This document shows, one piece after another, positions 26,078 to 34,705 of a DNA stretch of 64,000 nt. How positions within the stretch are numbered: the stretch's first letter is position 1; every line of letters starts with the position of its first letter. Position numbers and translations under genes: made by a program. The notes under the pieces are model-generated. The model was not told the origin of the DNA. It ran no database searches and saw only the letters and a program-made list of their open reading frames with translations. Origin of the DNA: an uncultured Blautia sp. (GTDB lineage: Bacteria > Bacillota > Clostridia > Lachnospirales > Lachnospiraceae); assembly GCA_900542045.1 (NCBI GenBank), contig UQMI01000004.1, forward strand, positions 1 to 64,000, in the 5' to 3' direction.

Positions 26078-26461
26078 TTATTTTCCTTCCTTTTCCATAT
26101 CCACACTTACAATACGAATATTCACATCAGCGACCTCAAGTCCGGTCATGTTTTCCAGAGTGGTCTTCACTCTCTCCTGCACCTTCTTGCTGGTCTCCAG
26201 TATATTCCTTCCATATTCAATGTTCAGAGCCAGATCCACTGTCACCGCTGTCTCAATAATGGTAACCTTCACACCTTTGGACAGATTTTTCATACCCAGC
26301 TTGCCCACAAGTTCATTGGTAATATTTCCTGCCATGGAAGCAACACCTTCTACTTCCGTAGCGGCCAGTCCTGCAATGATCGCAACCACCTCGTCCGATA
26401 CACGAACTTCTCCGGTTTCTCCGAGTTTTTGAATTTTGTATGTGTTTCGCTTCTCTGCCAT
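26078..26461 (-). CDS. Asp23/Gls24-family envelope stress protein
   Basis: A 127-residue protein with the Asp23 pattern: GEVRVSDEVVAIIAGLAATEVEGV near 15-38, then alternating strands with SKGVKVTI and VDLALNIEYG. Family members associate with the membrane and respond to envelope or alkaline stress. A 7-bp hairpin lies directly before its ribosome binding site. It commonly precedes nusB in Clostridia, as here. Confidence 0.88.
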   Translation of the reverse strand: MAEKRNTYKIQKLGETGEVRVSDEVVAIIAGLAATEVEGVASMAGNITNELVGKLGMKNLSKGVKVTIIETAVTVDLALNIEYGRNILETSKKVQERVKTTLENMTGLEVADVNIRIVSVDMEKEGK

Positions 26462-26476
26462 ATATTTCCTCCTTTT

Positions 26477-26495
26477 TGCCGCGCCTGACGCGGCA
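26477..26495 (-). promoter_or_regulatory. Hairpin just before the Asp23-like gene's ribosome binding site
   Basis: TGCCGCG and CGCGGCA form a 7-bp G+C-rich stem with a 5-base loop, a few bases before AAAAAGGAGG. It may stabilise the 5' end of the message; no T-run suitable for termination follows. Confidence 0.45.
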
Positions 26496-26588
26496 ATTCT
26501 GGTATCCCTTATGGATTTCCGGTCTCCGTTTCAGAAAACTTTCTATTCTTATATTATACCAAACTGATGTATAAAATAAAAGGATTTT

Positions 26589-28181
26589 TTAATCTCTGCT
26601 GAACTCTTCCAGACGAAGGCCGGGATTTCTGTCCAGAGTCATTCCCACACTCCAGGCATTGACAAACAGGAGCAGCGGATTGCCTTTCAGGTCTGTAACT
26701 TTCTTCATATCAGAAGTACCGGTCAGCTTTTCCACATCCACCTCATCTTTGTTGACAATCCAGCGGATATGCTCATAAGGCAGATTTTCCAGACGGATGT
26801 CCACATTGTATTCATTCTCCAGACGATATTTCAGCACATCAAACTGCAGCACGCCTACTACACCCACGATGATCTCTTCCATACCGGTATGGAATTCCTG
26901 GAAAATCTGAATGGCGCCTTCCTGAGCGATCTGATTAATCCCTTTGACAAACTGTTTGCGCTTCATGGTGTCCATCTGGCGCACCCGGGCGAAATGCTCC
27001 GGCGCAAAAGTGGGAATTCCCTCATACTGAAATTTTCTTCCCGGCATGCAGACTGTATCTCCAATGGAGAAAATTCCCGGATCAAATACACCGATAATAT
27101 CTCCGGCATAGGCCTCTTCCACAATATGACGATCCTGTGCCATCATCTGCTGCGGCTGGGAAAGCCTTAGCTTCTTGCCGCCCTGTACATGGTAGACTTC
27201 TTCCCCTGCATCAAACCGGCCGGAACAGATCCGCATAAATGCAATACGGTCCCGGTGGGCCTTGTTCATATTTGCCTGAATCTTAAATACAAAGGCAGAG
27301 AACTCCTCTTCCATGGGATCAATCTCTCCGCAGTCAGCCATCCGGGGCAGAGGAGAAGTGGTCATCTTCAGGAAATGCTTCAGAAATGTCTCCACACCAA
27401 AATTCGTGAGGGCAGAGCCGAAAAATACCGGAGAAAGCTCTCCTTTGCTGACCAGCTCCTGGTCAAATTCCGCGCTGGCTCCGTCCAGCAGTTCGATTTC
27501 TTCCAGCAGCTGCTCTTTCTGTTCCGGAGAAATCACCTGATCCAGTCTGGGATCTTCCACATCAATTTCCTCCCAGGTTCCCTCTTTTGTTCCTTTCTGG
27601 GTATCTGCAAAGGTAAGGACCTTTCTGGTGTTGCGGTCATATACACCCCGGAAGGCTTTTCCGGAACCGATGGGCCAGTTCACCGGACAGGTGGCAATGC
27701 CCAGCTCTTTCTCGATTTCGTCCAGCAGTTCAAACGTATCATTGGCATCCCGGTCCATCTTGTTGATAAACGTAAAGATGGGAATATGGCGCATCACACA
27801 AACTTTGAAAAGTTTTCTGGTCTGCGCCTCTACTCCCTTGGAACCGTCGATCACCATCACGGCAGAATCCGCCGCCATCAACGTACGATATGTGTCCTCC
27901 GAGAAATCCTGGTGTCCCGGAGTATCCAATATGTTGATACAATATCCGTCATAATGAAACTGCAGTACAGAAGAGGTAACCGAAATACCTCTCTCCTTCT
28001 CGATCTCCATCCAGTCTGACACTGCGTGCCGCGCGGTGGCTTTTCCCTTTACAGAACCGGCCAGATTAATAGCGCCGCCGTAAAGCAGAAATTTCTCTGT
28101 CAGCGTGGTCTTTCCCGCATCAGGATGAGAGATGATCGCAAATGTGCGTCTTTTTTCTATTTCTTTCGTATACTTTGACAC
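26589..28181 (-). CDS. prfC: Peptide chain release factor 3
   Basis: A 530-residue translational GTPase: P-loop SHPDAGKTT at 18-26, DTPGHQDF (G3), NKMD (G4), and the RF3-specific C-terminal domain. It removes RF1/RF2 from the ribosome after termination. It stands as a single gene with its own promoter at 28215-28244. Confidence 0.96.
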   Translation of the reverse strand: MSKYTKEIEKRRTFAIISHPDAGKTTLTEKFLLYGGAINLAGSVKGKATARHAVSDWMEIEKERGISVTSSVLQFHYDGYCINILDTPGHQDFSEDTYRTLMAADSAVMVIDGSKGVEAQTRKLFKVCVMRHIPIFTFINKMDRDANDTFELLDEIEKELGIATCPVNWPIGSGKAFRGVYDRNTRKVLTFADTQKGTKEGTWEEIDVEDPRLDQVISPEQKEQLLEEIELLDGASAEFDQELVSKGELSPVFFGSALTNFGVETFLKHFLKMTTSPLPRMADCGEIDPMEEEFSAFVFKIQANMNKAHRDRIAFMRICSGRFDAGEEVYHVQGGKKLRLSQPQQMMAQDRHIVEEAYAGDIIGVFDPGIFSIGDTVCMPGRKFQYEGIPTFAPEHFARVRQMDTMKRKQFVKGINQIAQEGAIQIFQEFHTGMEEIIVGVVGVLQFDVLKYRLENEYNVDIRLENLPYEHIRWIVNKDEVDVEKLTGTSDMKKVTDLKGNPLLLFVNAWSVGMTLDRNPGLRLEEFSRD

Positions 28182-28214
28182 GACAAACCTCCTGCTTTCT
28201 TTTCAATCTTATCT

Positions 28215-28244
28215 ATTCTATTATAGGAAAGTTTCCTGTGTCAA
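28215..28244 (-). promoter_or_regulatory. Sigma-A promoter of prfC
   Basis: TTGACA (28244-28239), 18 bases, TAGAAT (28220-28215) on the minus strand; a TATAAT-like hexamer lies inside the spacer. Confidence 0.65.
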
Positions 28245-28278
28245 GGGGATTCCCGGAGTTTTCCAACCGGCTTCCCCT

Positions 28279-28977
28279 TTATTCTGTTTCACTCATGGGT
28301 GAGATCACAATATTCTCCGGGGCGATTCCCGTCTTTCTCTGCACAATATCCTCAATCTGGGCCCGGGACGCATCGTCCACGCTGCTGTCCGGTACCACCA
28401 CATCCGCCGTCTCCCCGGTCAGATTCACTACCACATCCTGGAATCCCTTTGCTTCCAGAAGCAGCTCTGCTGCAGCTTCTTTTTCTACCATTTCTGTCAT
28501 TTCCACCATACTGCTGACCGCTTCTGCCTTCTGCTCCTGGGAAAGCTCTGCATTGTCAATGATCTCCTGCAGGCTGGCTTTATTCTGGGAACGGATCTGC
28601 TCCCTGTTGATCCGGGCCTGAGCCGCAAAATTGGAGGAACCGGTCAGAACTGCCTCACCCGGTGTTCCTGATGCAGGATCCAGCTCCTCACCGGCATCTG
28701 CAGTTTCTCCGCTCTGCGTATCCGTCTCGTTCTGCGACCCTTCCATGTCTCCCGTTTCCCCTGTCTCCTCCTCTGTATTTTCTGAAAGCACTGCCGTCTC
28801 ATCACTCAGATCGTAATCCAGACTTTCAATGTCTTCCACGATCGTGGTACCCTCTGCACTGGCTTCCTTATCGCCGGTTCCCAGATCCACATCTGCAAAA
28901 TTCAGATACCCTGCCACTGCAATCAGTGCGGCCAGCGCTGTGATCACTACCTGATTTTTCTTAATGACTTTCTTCAC
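28279..28977 (-). CDS. spoIIIAH: Stage III sporulation protein AH
   Basis: A 232-residue protein with one N-terminal membrane segment (about 10-27), a low-complexity Glu/Thr/Gly linker to about 110, and a C-terminal YscJ/FliF-like ring domain with LTGETADVVV. Its ring domain pairs with SpoIIQ across the intermembrane space in the feeding-tube complex. It is the last gene of the complete spoIIIA operon. Confidence 0.95.
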   Translation of the reverse strand: MKKVIKKNQVVITALAALIAVAGYLNFADVDLGTGDKEASAEGTTIVEDIESLDYDLSDETAVLSENTEEETGETGDMEGSQNETDTQSGETADAGEELDPASGTPGEAVLTGSSNFAAQARINREQIRSQNKASLQEIIDNAELSQEQKAEAVSSMVEMTEMVEKEAAAELLLEAKGFQDVVVNLTGETADVVVPDSSVDDASRAQIEDIVQRKTGIAPENIVISPMSETE

Positions 28978-28988
28978 TTGCCCTCTCC

Positions 28989-29447
28989 TTATTTCATTTT
29001 CATTACTTTAATTTTATGGGCCTCTACCTGAAATAATGCCTGAACTGCCTCCTGAATATTCTGCACCACCGTGAGATCATCTGCCCCCTGGGCCGCGATC
29101 AGCACGCCGGCAACCTTCGTACCTCCGCTTTCCGAAGCGTAAATGGAATTGTTTTCTTCTTCCAGGGTCAGCATGACCCGGATCTCTCCGATTCCTTCCA
29201 CCTGCCGCAGCAATTCCTCCAGTTCTCTCTCCAGCTGCTGCTTTTCTCCGGATCCTTCCGTTTCCGGGGACTGCATCCAGCTTTCAGCAGACAGATCCGG
29301 GGAACTGCTGCTTTCTGCCGTGGGCATGGCAATGACAGCCAACAGGACTCCCACCAGCAGCAGAACGATCCACTGCTGCTTTCCCATATTACGGATAGCA
29401 GAAAGCCACCCGTTCCCGTCCGAGCCGGTATTCTTCTTCCAGTTCAT
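28989..29447 (-). CDS. spoIIIAG: Stage III sporulation protein AG
   Basis: A 152-residue protein from the ATG at 29447, preceded by GGAGG; an ATG at 29387 directly after the AF stop is the alternative. It has one membrane segment and a C-terminal ring-building domain with VEGIGEIRVMLTLEEE. SpoIIIAG forms a large ring in the mother-cell membrane of the feeding tube. It overlaps spoIIIAF with the chosen start. Confidence 0.92.
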   Translation of the reverse strand: MNWKKNTGSDGNGWLSAIRNMGKQQWIVLLLVGVLLAVIAMPTAESSSSPDLSAESWMQSPETEGSGEKQQLERELEELLRQVEGIGEIRVMLTLEEENNSIYASESGGTKVAGVLIAAQGADDLTVVQNIQEAVQALFQVEAHKIKVMKMK

Positions 29448-29883
29448 CCCGTATCGCCTCCTCTCCTGCCGCATCCCTTTCTCCTTCCAGATAAAGAGTC
29501 AGGCTTTGTACCGCACTGCCGTCTGCTGCCAGCACCGCTTCTGCTGCCAGTACCGGATATTCCAGCGTCTGCAGATACTTTTGTATCTGCGCGGCGATTT
29601 CTCTTTCATAAGCCTTCCGATAATATTCCCGCTGCTCTTCCTCTCCTTTTTCCAGGATCTGGGTCTGCGCCTGCCGTATCTGCGCATCCAGGTTATCCAG
29701 CATCCTTCCGTCCATTCCCAGCAGCTGAAAAAGCGGGCTGCACAACAGAAGGATCAGCAGAAGTCCGGTAAAATGCCGGATGTAACCGGCATACTTTTCG
29801 TTGGGGATCAGATTCATCACTGCCGTGAGCACAATATAAAATACGGCCAGATTTTTCATCCAGCTATAGATTTCTTCTCTCAT
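29389..29883 (-). CDS. spoIIIAF: Stage III sporulation protein AF
   Basis: A 164-residue protein from the ATG at 29883 with GGAGGGG upstream. It has two N-terminal membrane segments around NLIPNEKY and a soluble ring-like domain. It joins the SpoIIIA channel between mother cell and forespore. It overlaps the end of spoIIIAE by four bases. Confidence 0.93.
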   Translation of the reverse strand: MREEIYSWMKNLAVFYIVLTAVMNLIPNEKYAGYIRHFTGLLLILLLCSPLFQLLGMDGRMLDNLDAQIRQAQTQILEKGEEEQREYYRKAYEREIAAQIQKYLQTLEYPVLAAEAVLAADGSAVQSLTLYLEGERDAAGEEAIRDELEEEYRLGRERVAFCYP

Positions 29884-31154
29884 CCGCCCCCTCCAAAAGT
29901 AACTGCCAGGATTATGATCGTCAGCATACACAATACCTGCGTAGTGAGAAAGATCCGCAGGAGAAGCCCGCAGCCCTCTCCCATGGTGACCAGACAGCCC
30001 ACGATCCTTTTGTCCGCTATGGGCTGGATCATGGCAGCAATCAGCCGGTAGGCAAAAGTATGCAGGGCATATTTGACCAACGGAGAAATGCCCCAGATCA
30101 GAAACACGATCAGAAACGATACGCCCAGACAGTTGCGCACCAGCACCGCACTGGTCAGCACGATTTCCGTCACTGCATTAATGGCGCCGCCTACTCCGGG
30201 GATCGCACTGGCTGTCTTGCCGATGGCAGAACGTTTCAGCGAATCCATCACCGGCGCGATCAGCCCCTGCACCACCTGCATTCCCACCACGATCCCCAGC
30301 ATGGTCTTTAAGGCCCACTGGATCAGCGTGTGCAGAAGCTCCGCCAACCGGGACAGGATATCTTCTCTGGACAAATGATTCACCAGCTGCAGCAGTACAT
30401 ACAGATTTGTCCCCGGCAGCAGCAGAGTCAGCATCACCCACTGGATCATCCAGGAAAGGACCAGCACCACCTGGTAGAACATGGCTGCCGTAGACGTGCC
30501 GGTGGAAGCCGCCACCGCCAGAAAATAGGCAGGTGCCAGTCCCCTCATAAAAGCATTTACCGCAGTAAGAGTCCCGGACAGCTGCACACTGAGGGTTTCG
30601 AAGGCCTGTACCAGCAGAATGAACAACAGCAGATACGCCACGTAAAAGCTGGTCTCCCCAATCTGCCCCTGCTCAAAGACCCGGGAAAGATTGGAAAACA
30701 GGGCAGCCACAATCAGAAGCAGCAGAATCTGCAGGAACAGTGCCCGTTCTCTGGACAATTGGGAAAAGAAAACACCCCGGAACAGCTCTTCCAGAAATTC
30801 ACCGGAGAGTACTTCTTCCCCGCCTAATAGCCTCTTCATGGTTTCAGACAGGGAAAAACTGTTTTCTCCCAGCATCTCATCCAGAATCTTCTGTACCTCT
30901 TCCAGTTCCAGATCCTCCAGCAGGGTTCTGGCTTCTTCGGTTCCGTCCGCTGCTTCTTCGATGCCAGCCGCGGCTTCTTTGGTGTCAACCGCTGCTCCTT
31001 CTTCGGTGCCGGCTGTTATTTCAGAAGAATTCCCGGCTCCGGAAGAGGCCTGTTCCTGCAACTCCTGCCCAGAAACCCGGACGGGTATCAGCAGGAGGAA
31101 CAGCAATGCCGCCATCCCCCTGACAACCCCCGGCCTTCTAAGAAAGGAACCCAT
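29880..31154 (-). CDS. spoIIIAE: Stage III sporulation protein AE
   Basis: A 424-residue polytopic protein: signal peptide (about 1-30, ending VSGQE), an Ala/Glu/Thr-rich low-complexity linker (about 30-80), then at least six membrane segments. It is the largest membrane component of the SpoIIIA channel. It overlaps spoIIIAD by 17 bases. Confidence 0.95.
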   Translation of the reverse strand: MGSFLRRPGVVRGMAALLFLLLIPVRVSGQELQEQASSGAGNSSEITAGTEEGAAVDTKEAAAGIEEAADGTEEARTLLEDLELEEVQKILDEMLGENSFSLSETMKRLLGGEEVLSGEFLEELFRGVFFSQLSRERALFLQILLLLIVAALFSNLSRVFEQGQIGETSFYVAYLLLFILLVQAFETLSVQLSGTLTAVNAFMRGLAPAYFLAVAASTGTSTAAMFYQVVLVLSWMIQWVMLTLLLPGTNLYVLLQLVNHLSREDILSRLAELLHTLIQWALKTMLGIVVGMQVVQGLIAPVMDSLKRSAIGKTASAIPGVGGAINAVTEIVLTSAVLVRNCLGVSFLIVFLIWGISPLVKYALHTFAYRLIAAMIQPIADKRIVGCLVTMGEGCGLLLRIFLTTQVLCMLTIIILAVTFGGGG

Positions 31155-31524
31155 GAACGGTCTCCAACAGAGCCAGAAGCACCGGCATGCTCAGCCCCAT
31201 GATCACAAGTTTTCCAAATATTTCAATTTGTCCTGCAATGGCTGAAAATCCTGCATCTTTGCAAATTCCAGAGGAAAACTGTCCGATATAGGAAATTCCC
31301 ATCATCTTCAGCAGAATCGTCAGATAGCTGCTGTCAACGGGCAGATAAGACCGGATTTTTTCCAGAGATGCAAACAGATACTGCAGCTTTCCCACGGCCA
31401 GGATCAGAATACAGATCCCGATCCCCATCGACAGATAAAATGAGTATTCCGGTTTGGTATTCTTCAGTAAAAATCCCAGGAGTACCCCGGTAATCCCCAG
31501 TACGGAGACCCGAATCATTTCCAT
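31138..31524 (-). CDS. spoIIIAD: Stage III sporulation protein AD
   Basis: A 128-residue membrane protein with about four hydrophobic segments and the conserved MGISYIGQFSSGICKDAGFSAIA. It is a channel component that shares its fold with SpoIIIAC. Twelve bases separate it from spoIIIAC. Confidence 0.94.
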   Translation of the reverse strand: MEMIRVSVLGITGVLLGFLLKNTKPEYSFYLSMGIGICILILAVGKLQYLFASLEKIRSYLPVDSSYLTILLKMMGISYIGQFSSGICKDAGFSAIAGQIEIFGKLVIMGLSMPVLLALLETVHGFLS

Positions 31525-31536
31525 AGGATCCCTCCT

Positions 31537-31734
31537 CTATGCGATGTAAAACAGCTCCTGAATGCTTTCAAACAGATCCTGGATATAGGGAAGGATCCAG
31601 AAGAGAACCAGGAGCAGCCCCGCCAGGCTGACCAGAAAGGCTTCTTCTTCCCGGCCGCTGTGCTTCAGGACCTGGGAAAGTACAGATACAAGGATCCCCA
31701 CCGCCGCAATCTTAAAAATAATACTTACTTCCAA
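31537..31734 (-). CDS. spoIIIAC: Stage III sporulation protein AC
   Basis: A 65-residue protein with two membrane segments and the family start MEVSIIFKIAAVGILVSVL. Essential small component of the SpoIIIA channel. Confidence 0.94.
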   Translation of the reverse strand: MEVSIIFKIAAVGILVSVLSQVLKHSGREEEAFLVSLAGLLLVLFWILPYIQDLFESIQELFYIA

Positions 31735-31779
31735 ATGCTTTCCCCCTTTGTCTCTCCCTTCCGCAGCCCGGATCTTTTG

Positions 31780-32298
31780 TTACAGCAGCAGCACCGCCAG
31801 AAACAGACCGCCCATGATTCCCAGGCTCTGATACATCTTTTTTCTTCCCGGCAGCTCCTGGCGCAGTTCCTGAATCATCGTATCCAGGTTATGTGTATAC
31901 AGATCCAGCGTTCGAAGCTGTGTCTGCCGGTCCAGATAGCCCAGATGACGTCCCAGATCTTCCAATTGCTCCAGATCTTCTTTCGCCAGACTGGTCCTGC
32001 TCAGAATCTTGCGGATCTCTGAAGAAAACAGCACTGCAAATGGTTCCCCCGGCCTGCTCTTCAATTTTCTCCCCAATGACACCACAAACTCTGACAACGG
32101 TGACGAAATTCTTTTGGATATCCGAAGAAACGCGTCCGGCAGCGTCAGACCGCCAAAAGAAATCTCTCCTTTCAGCAGATTCATCATCTGATACAGCCCC
32201 TTTAACAGCTCCAGACGCCTTGTCCACTGTCTGCTGTAATAAAATCCAAGACCTGATCCGGCAATCACCAATATCCCACAACCCAGCCATTGCAACAT
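31780..32298 (-). CDS. spoIIIAB: Stage III sporulation protein AB
   Basis: A 172-residue protein with membrane segments at both ends and a soluble type-II-secretion-F-like middle with LKGEISFGGLTLPDAF and LGRHLGYLDRQTQ. It links the SpoIIIAA ATPase to the channel. Confidence 0.93.
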   Translation of the reverse strand: MLQWLGCGILVIAGSGLGFYYSRQWTRRLELLKGLYQMMNLLKGEISFGGLTLPDAFLRISKRISSPLSEFVVSLGRKLKSRPGEPFAVLFSSEIRKILSRTSLAKEDLEQLEDLGRHLGYLDRQTQLRTLDLYTHNLDTMIQELRQELPGRKKMYQSLGIMGGLFLAVLLL

Positions 32299-32317
32299 AC
32301 TCTCTTATCTGCTCCCC

Positions 32318-33259
32318 TCATGCCATTCGATTTCCCCTTCCATCGTATATTCCCAGTATCTCTCCTGCACGGTCCCCGCCCCGAAGGACCAGAAACCGTT
32401 CAAATATCTGTTCTCCCCACAGCCGTTCCATCAACGGCTTTCTTCTGATATCCTCCAGAGCGTTTCCATGCATGGTGGCAAGCAGGCGACAGCCGCAGTG
32501 GATCACTGTCTCAATGGCATGGATATCCTCACAATTTCCCAGTTCGTCCACCGCTACTACCTGAGGCGACATGGAACGGACCAGCATCATCATACCCTCT
32601 GCTTTTGGACAGGCATCCAGCACATCTGTACGGATTCCCAGATCGTTCTGGGGAATGCCCCGGTAACAGCCGGCCAGTTCACTGCGCTCGTCCACAACGC
32701 CCACCGTACACCCCGGGAACCCGCGTTCGCCATTGGAGAGCTGACGGATGGCGTCCCGCAGCAAAGTGGTCTTTCCCCCTCTTGGCGGGGAAACAATCAA
32801 TGTATGATGAATTCCTTCTGCGTCACGGATCCATGGCATACAAAGATCCGCGCAGCCTCTGATCTGATGGGCCAGCCGTATATTCAGAGAACTGATCTGA
32901 GACAGTGTACGCACTTTTCCTCCTTCCATTGCCACTGTTCCGGATACTCCCACCCGATGGCCCCCTTGTACAGTCAGGTACCCCTGTCGGATTTCTTCTT
33001 CAAAGGCATACAGGGAATAGCCGGCCACGTATTCCAGTGTCTCCCGGATTTCTTCTTCTTCTGCCTGATAGGCAGTATCCGGATTTTCTGTAAGATGGCC
33101 TTCAGATCCCAGAAACCATTCCCGTCCCTCCATCACCAGGATCACCGGCATGTGCGCCCGCAGTCGGATCTCATAAACCTGTGCAAAATCCTGGACAGCT
33201 CTCTGAAGGACACGGCGGATACTTAACGCAAACAGACCGGTAATCTCTTCCTTTCTCAC
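32318..33259 (-). CDS. spoIIIAA: Stage III sporulation protein AA (secretion-type ATPase)
   Basis: A 313-residue AAA-type ATPase related to type II/IV secretion motors, with Walker A SPPRGGKTTLL and the Walker B-like VVAVDELG. It should power the SpoIIIA channel. A GTG at 33259, reading VRKEEITG, with a G-rich site upstream is chosen; the frame stays open further upstream to 33367 but that part does not resemble the family. Confidence 0.93.
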   Translation of the reverse strand: MRKEEITGLFALSIRRVLQRAVQDFAQVYEIRLRAHMPVILVMEGREWFLGSEGHLTENPDTAYQAEEEEIRETLEYVAGYSLYAFEEEIRQGYLTVQGGHRVGVSGTVAMEGGKVRTLSQISSLNIRLAHQIRGCADLCMPWIRDAEGIHHTLIVSPPRGGKTTLLRDAIRQLSNGERGFPGCTVGVVDERSELAGCYRGIPQNDLGIRTDVLDACPKAEGMMMLVRSMSPQVVAVDELGNCEDIHAIETVIHCGCRLLATMHGNALEDIRRKPLMERLWGEQIFERFLVLRGGDRAGEILGIYDGRGNRMA

Positions 33260-33284
33260 CGCGCATTTTCCCCCCTTTACAGTT

Positions 33285-33292
33285 AATATATG
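33285..33292 (-). promoter_or_regulatory. Possible sigma-E -10 element of the spoIIIA operon
   Basis: CATATATT on the minus strand fits the sigma-E -10 pattern CATAnnnT and lies about 25 bases before the spoIIIAA start. The -35 match is poor. The operon is known to be sigma-E dependent in Bacillus and Clostridium, which supports the call. Confidence 0.4.
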
Positions 33293-33366
33293 AGAACAAT
33301 CCGTTTTTAGTACAACTCTCCTGTCTGCATTCCGTTTTTGTACCGGTGGACATTTCGAAGAAATCA

Positions 33367-33375
33367 TGTTATATT
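33367..33375 (+). promoter_or_regulatory. Extended -10 element directly before the VanZ-like gene
   Basis: TGT then TATATT ends six bases before the ATG at 33382, so transcription would begin at or beside the start codon. No Shine-Dalgarno sequence exists in the preceding bases, which points to a leaderless message. Confidence 0.4.
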
Positions 33376-33381
33376 CTCTCT

Positions 33382-33897
33382 ATGAAAAAAGCAATCTTAT
33401 TCTTATTAAAACCATTTTCTTTTCTGCCGGCAATTTTGATCATGTACCTGATTTTTTCGTTTTCCGGGCAGACCGGGGAGGTGTCTGCCAATCTCAGCTA
33501 CCGGGTCAGCGTCAAGATCGTCGAGACAGGAAATGAGATACTGGATCTGGGAATGGATTCCGACACCGTCAGTTACTATGCTGAACGGATCCATCCCAAA
33601 GTCCGGAAGATCGCCCATATGACTGAATATTTCGTCCTGGCCATTGCCGTATCTTTCCCCCTTTATGTCTACGGGCTTCGAGGCATCCTTCTGCTGATCC
33701 TGGCAGGAGGCATCTGTGTGGGCTTTGCCTGCCTGGACGAATTCCACCAATCCTTTGTGGCCGGCCGCGGACCTTCCAAACGAGACGTGCTGATCGACAG
33801 TATCGGGATCTTCATAGGGATCATGGTAGTCCGGATCTTCTGCTGGACCACTCTGCGCCTGCTGCCGGGAGGCGGTTCCGGCAAAAAAAACCATTGA
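33382..33897 (+). CDS. VanZ-family membrane protein
   Basis: A 171-residue protein with about four membrane segments and the VanZ features SFSGQTG near 26-32, KIAHMTEYFVLA in the middle, and LDEFHQSFVAGRGPSKRDVLIDS late. VanZ relatives contribute to low-level glycopeptide resistance or envelope functions; none is proven here. A GTG at 33346 could extend the frame, but neither start has a ribosome binding site. It is divergent from the spoIIIA operon. Its stop codon overlaps the -35 of the next promoter. Confidence 0.88.
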   Translation: MKKAILFLLKPFSFLPAILIMYLIFSFSGQTGEVSANLSYRVSVKIVETGNEILDLGMDSDTVSYYAERIHPKVRKIAHMTEYFVLAIAVSFPLYVYGLRGILLLILAGGICVGFACLDEFHQSFVAGRGPSKRDVLIDSIGIFIGIMVVRIFCWTTLRLLPGGGSGKKNH

Positions 33898-33922
33898 CAG
33901 ATGGAAAATTTTATGATATCTT
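33894..33922 (+). promoter_or_regulatory. Sigma-A promoter of the DUF3793-flavodoxin operon
   Basis: TTGACA (33894-33899), 17 bases, TATCTT (33917-33922). The start near 33930 falls within the first inverted-repeat operator, leaving a leader of about 185 bases before the gene at 34114. Confidence 0.8.
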
Positions 33923-33926
33923 TATA

Positions 33927-33944
33927 TTAGTTAGATGTAACTAA
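33927..33944. promoter_or_regulatory. DtxR-like operator 1
   Basis: TTAGTTA-GATG-TAACTAA is a perfect 7-bp inverted repeat directly after the -10, resembling DtxR/IdeR-family boxes (TTAGGTTAG..CTAACCTAA). The position is ideal for metal-dependent repression. Confidence 0.6.
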
Positions 33945-33961
33945 CTCATTCTGCGAGAAAT

Positions 33962-34003
33962 CTTTTCTAAAGCAGTCAGTAAAAACAGACTGCTTTAGAA
34001 AAG
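33962..34003 (+). repeat. 16-bp perfect hairpin in the operon leader
   Basis: CTTTTCTAAAGCAGTC (33962-33977) and its exact complement (33988-34003) flank a 10-base A-rich loop. No T-run follows on the plus strand, so it may be a stabilising or antitermination element ahead of the weaker terminator at 34035. Confidence 0.7.
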
Positions 34004-34034
34004 CAAATTGCTGCCGGCAGCCCGCCGCGGACAC

Positions 34035-34062
34035 AGAATCCTGTTTTCAGGGGTTCTTTTTT
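34035..34062 (+). terminator. Leader terminator (possible attenuator)
   Basis: AGAATCCTG pairs with CAGGGGTTCT (one bulge, one wobble) around TTTT and six to eight T residues follow. It lies about 50 bases before the DUF3793 gene, so transcripts may stop here unless read-through is favoured. Confidence 0.6.
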
Positions 34063-34073
34063 AACCGACAGCA

Positions 34074-34089
34074 GTTAGTTCAAACTAAC
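34074..34089. promoter_or_regulatory. DtxR-like operator 2
   Basis: GTTAGTT-CA-AACTAAC is a second perfect 7-bp inverted repeat with the same half-site as operator 1, 147 bases further down, just before the ribosome binding site of the DUF3793 gene. TATAAG follows it and might be a second -10. Confidence 0.55.
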
Positions 34090-34113
34090 TATAAGACGGA
34101 AGGAGGACGTTTT

Positions 34114-34665
34114 ATGTTTGAAGAATTTCTGCTGAAGCACTGCTCTCCCACTCTGGCAGGGCTAAAGCTGGGCAGCCTCTTTACTTATTCTTTTTCCTCT
34201 CCCCAGGAGCTCTATGATTCTCTGGAATGCTGGAACAAAGAACTCAATGAAAAAGGAATCTGCCTGCATCTTCTTCGCCTGAGTACGAACCGGGGCCTGG
34301 TCTATGTATACCGTCCCAGAATGCTGCAGGATCTCCTGCTCCAGGAAAATATTCAGCATTTCCTTTCCGCATACGGATATGAAAACATTTGTCTGGAAAA
34401 CGTTCTGCTCCGTCTGACGGGCCGTTTTTCCTGTCAACAGGATTTTCCCCATGAAATCGGAATTTTTCTGGGATATCCACTGGGAGATGTGATAGGTTTT
34501 ATTGAAAATCAGGGTCAGAACTGCCTCTGCACCGGATGCTGGAAGGTGTATTGCAACGCCTGCGAGGCACAGAAACTGTTTGCCCGTTTCAGAAAATGCA
34601 GAAGTGTTTATGAAAGCCTGTTTTTACAGGGAAGATCAATCAAGCAGCTGACTGTGGCTGCCTGA
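34114..34665 (+). CDS. DUF3793-family protein
   Basis: A 183-residue cytosolic protein of the DUF3793 family, recognised by FPHEIGIFLGYPLGDVIGF near 133-151, then the Cys-containing CLCTGCWKVYCNAC segment. Such genes often accompany feoAB and flavodoxin genes in Clostridia, suggesting a role in iron-limited growth; no biochemical role is established. AAGGAGG precedes the ATG. Two DtxR-like operators and a leader terminator lie upstream. Flavodoxin follows 40 bases later. Confidence 0.85.
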   Translation: MFEEFLLKHCSPTLAGLKLGSLFTYSFSSPQELYDSLECWNKELNEKGICLHLLRLSTNRGLVYVYRPRMLQDLLLQENIQHFLSAYGYENICLENVLLRLTGRFSCQQDFPHEIGIFLGYPLGDVIGFIENQGQNCLCTGCWKVYCNACEAQKLFARFRKCRSVYESLFLQGRSIKQLTVAA

Positions 34666-34705
34666 TCTGACATATGAAAAACTATAAAGAAAAGAGGACA
34701 AAAAA

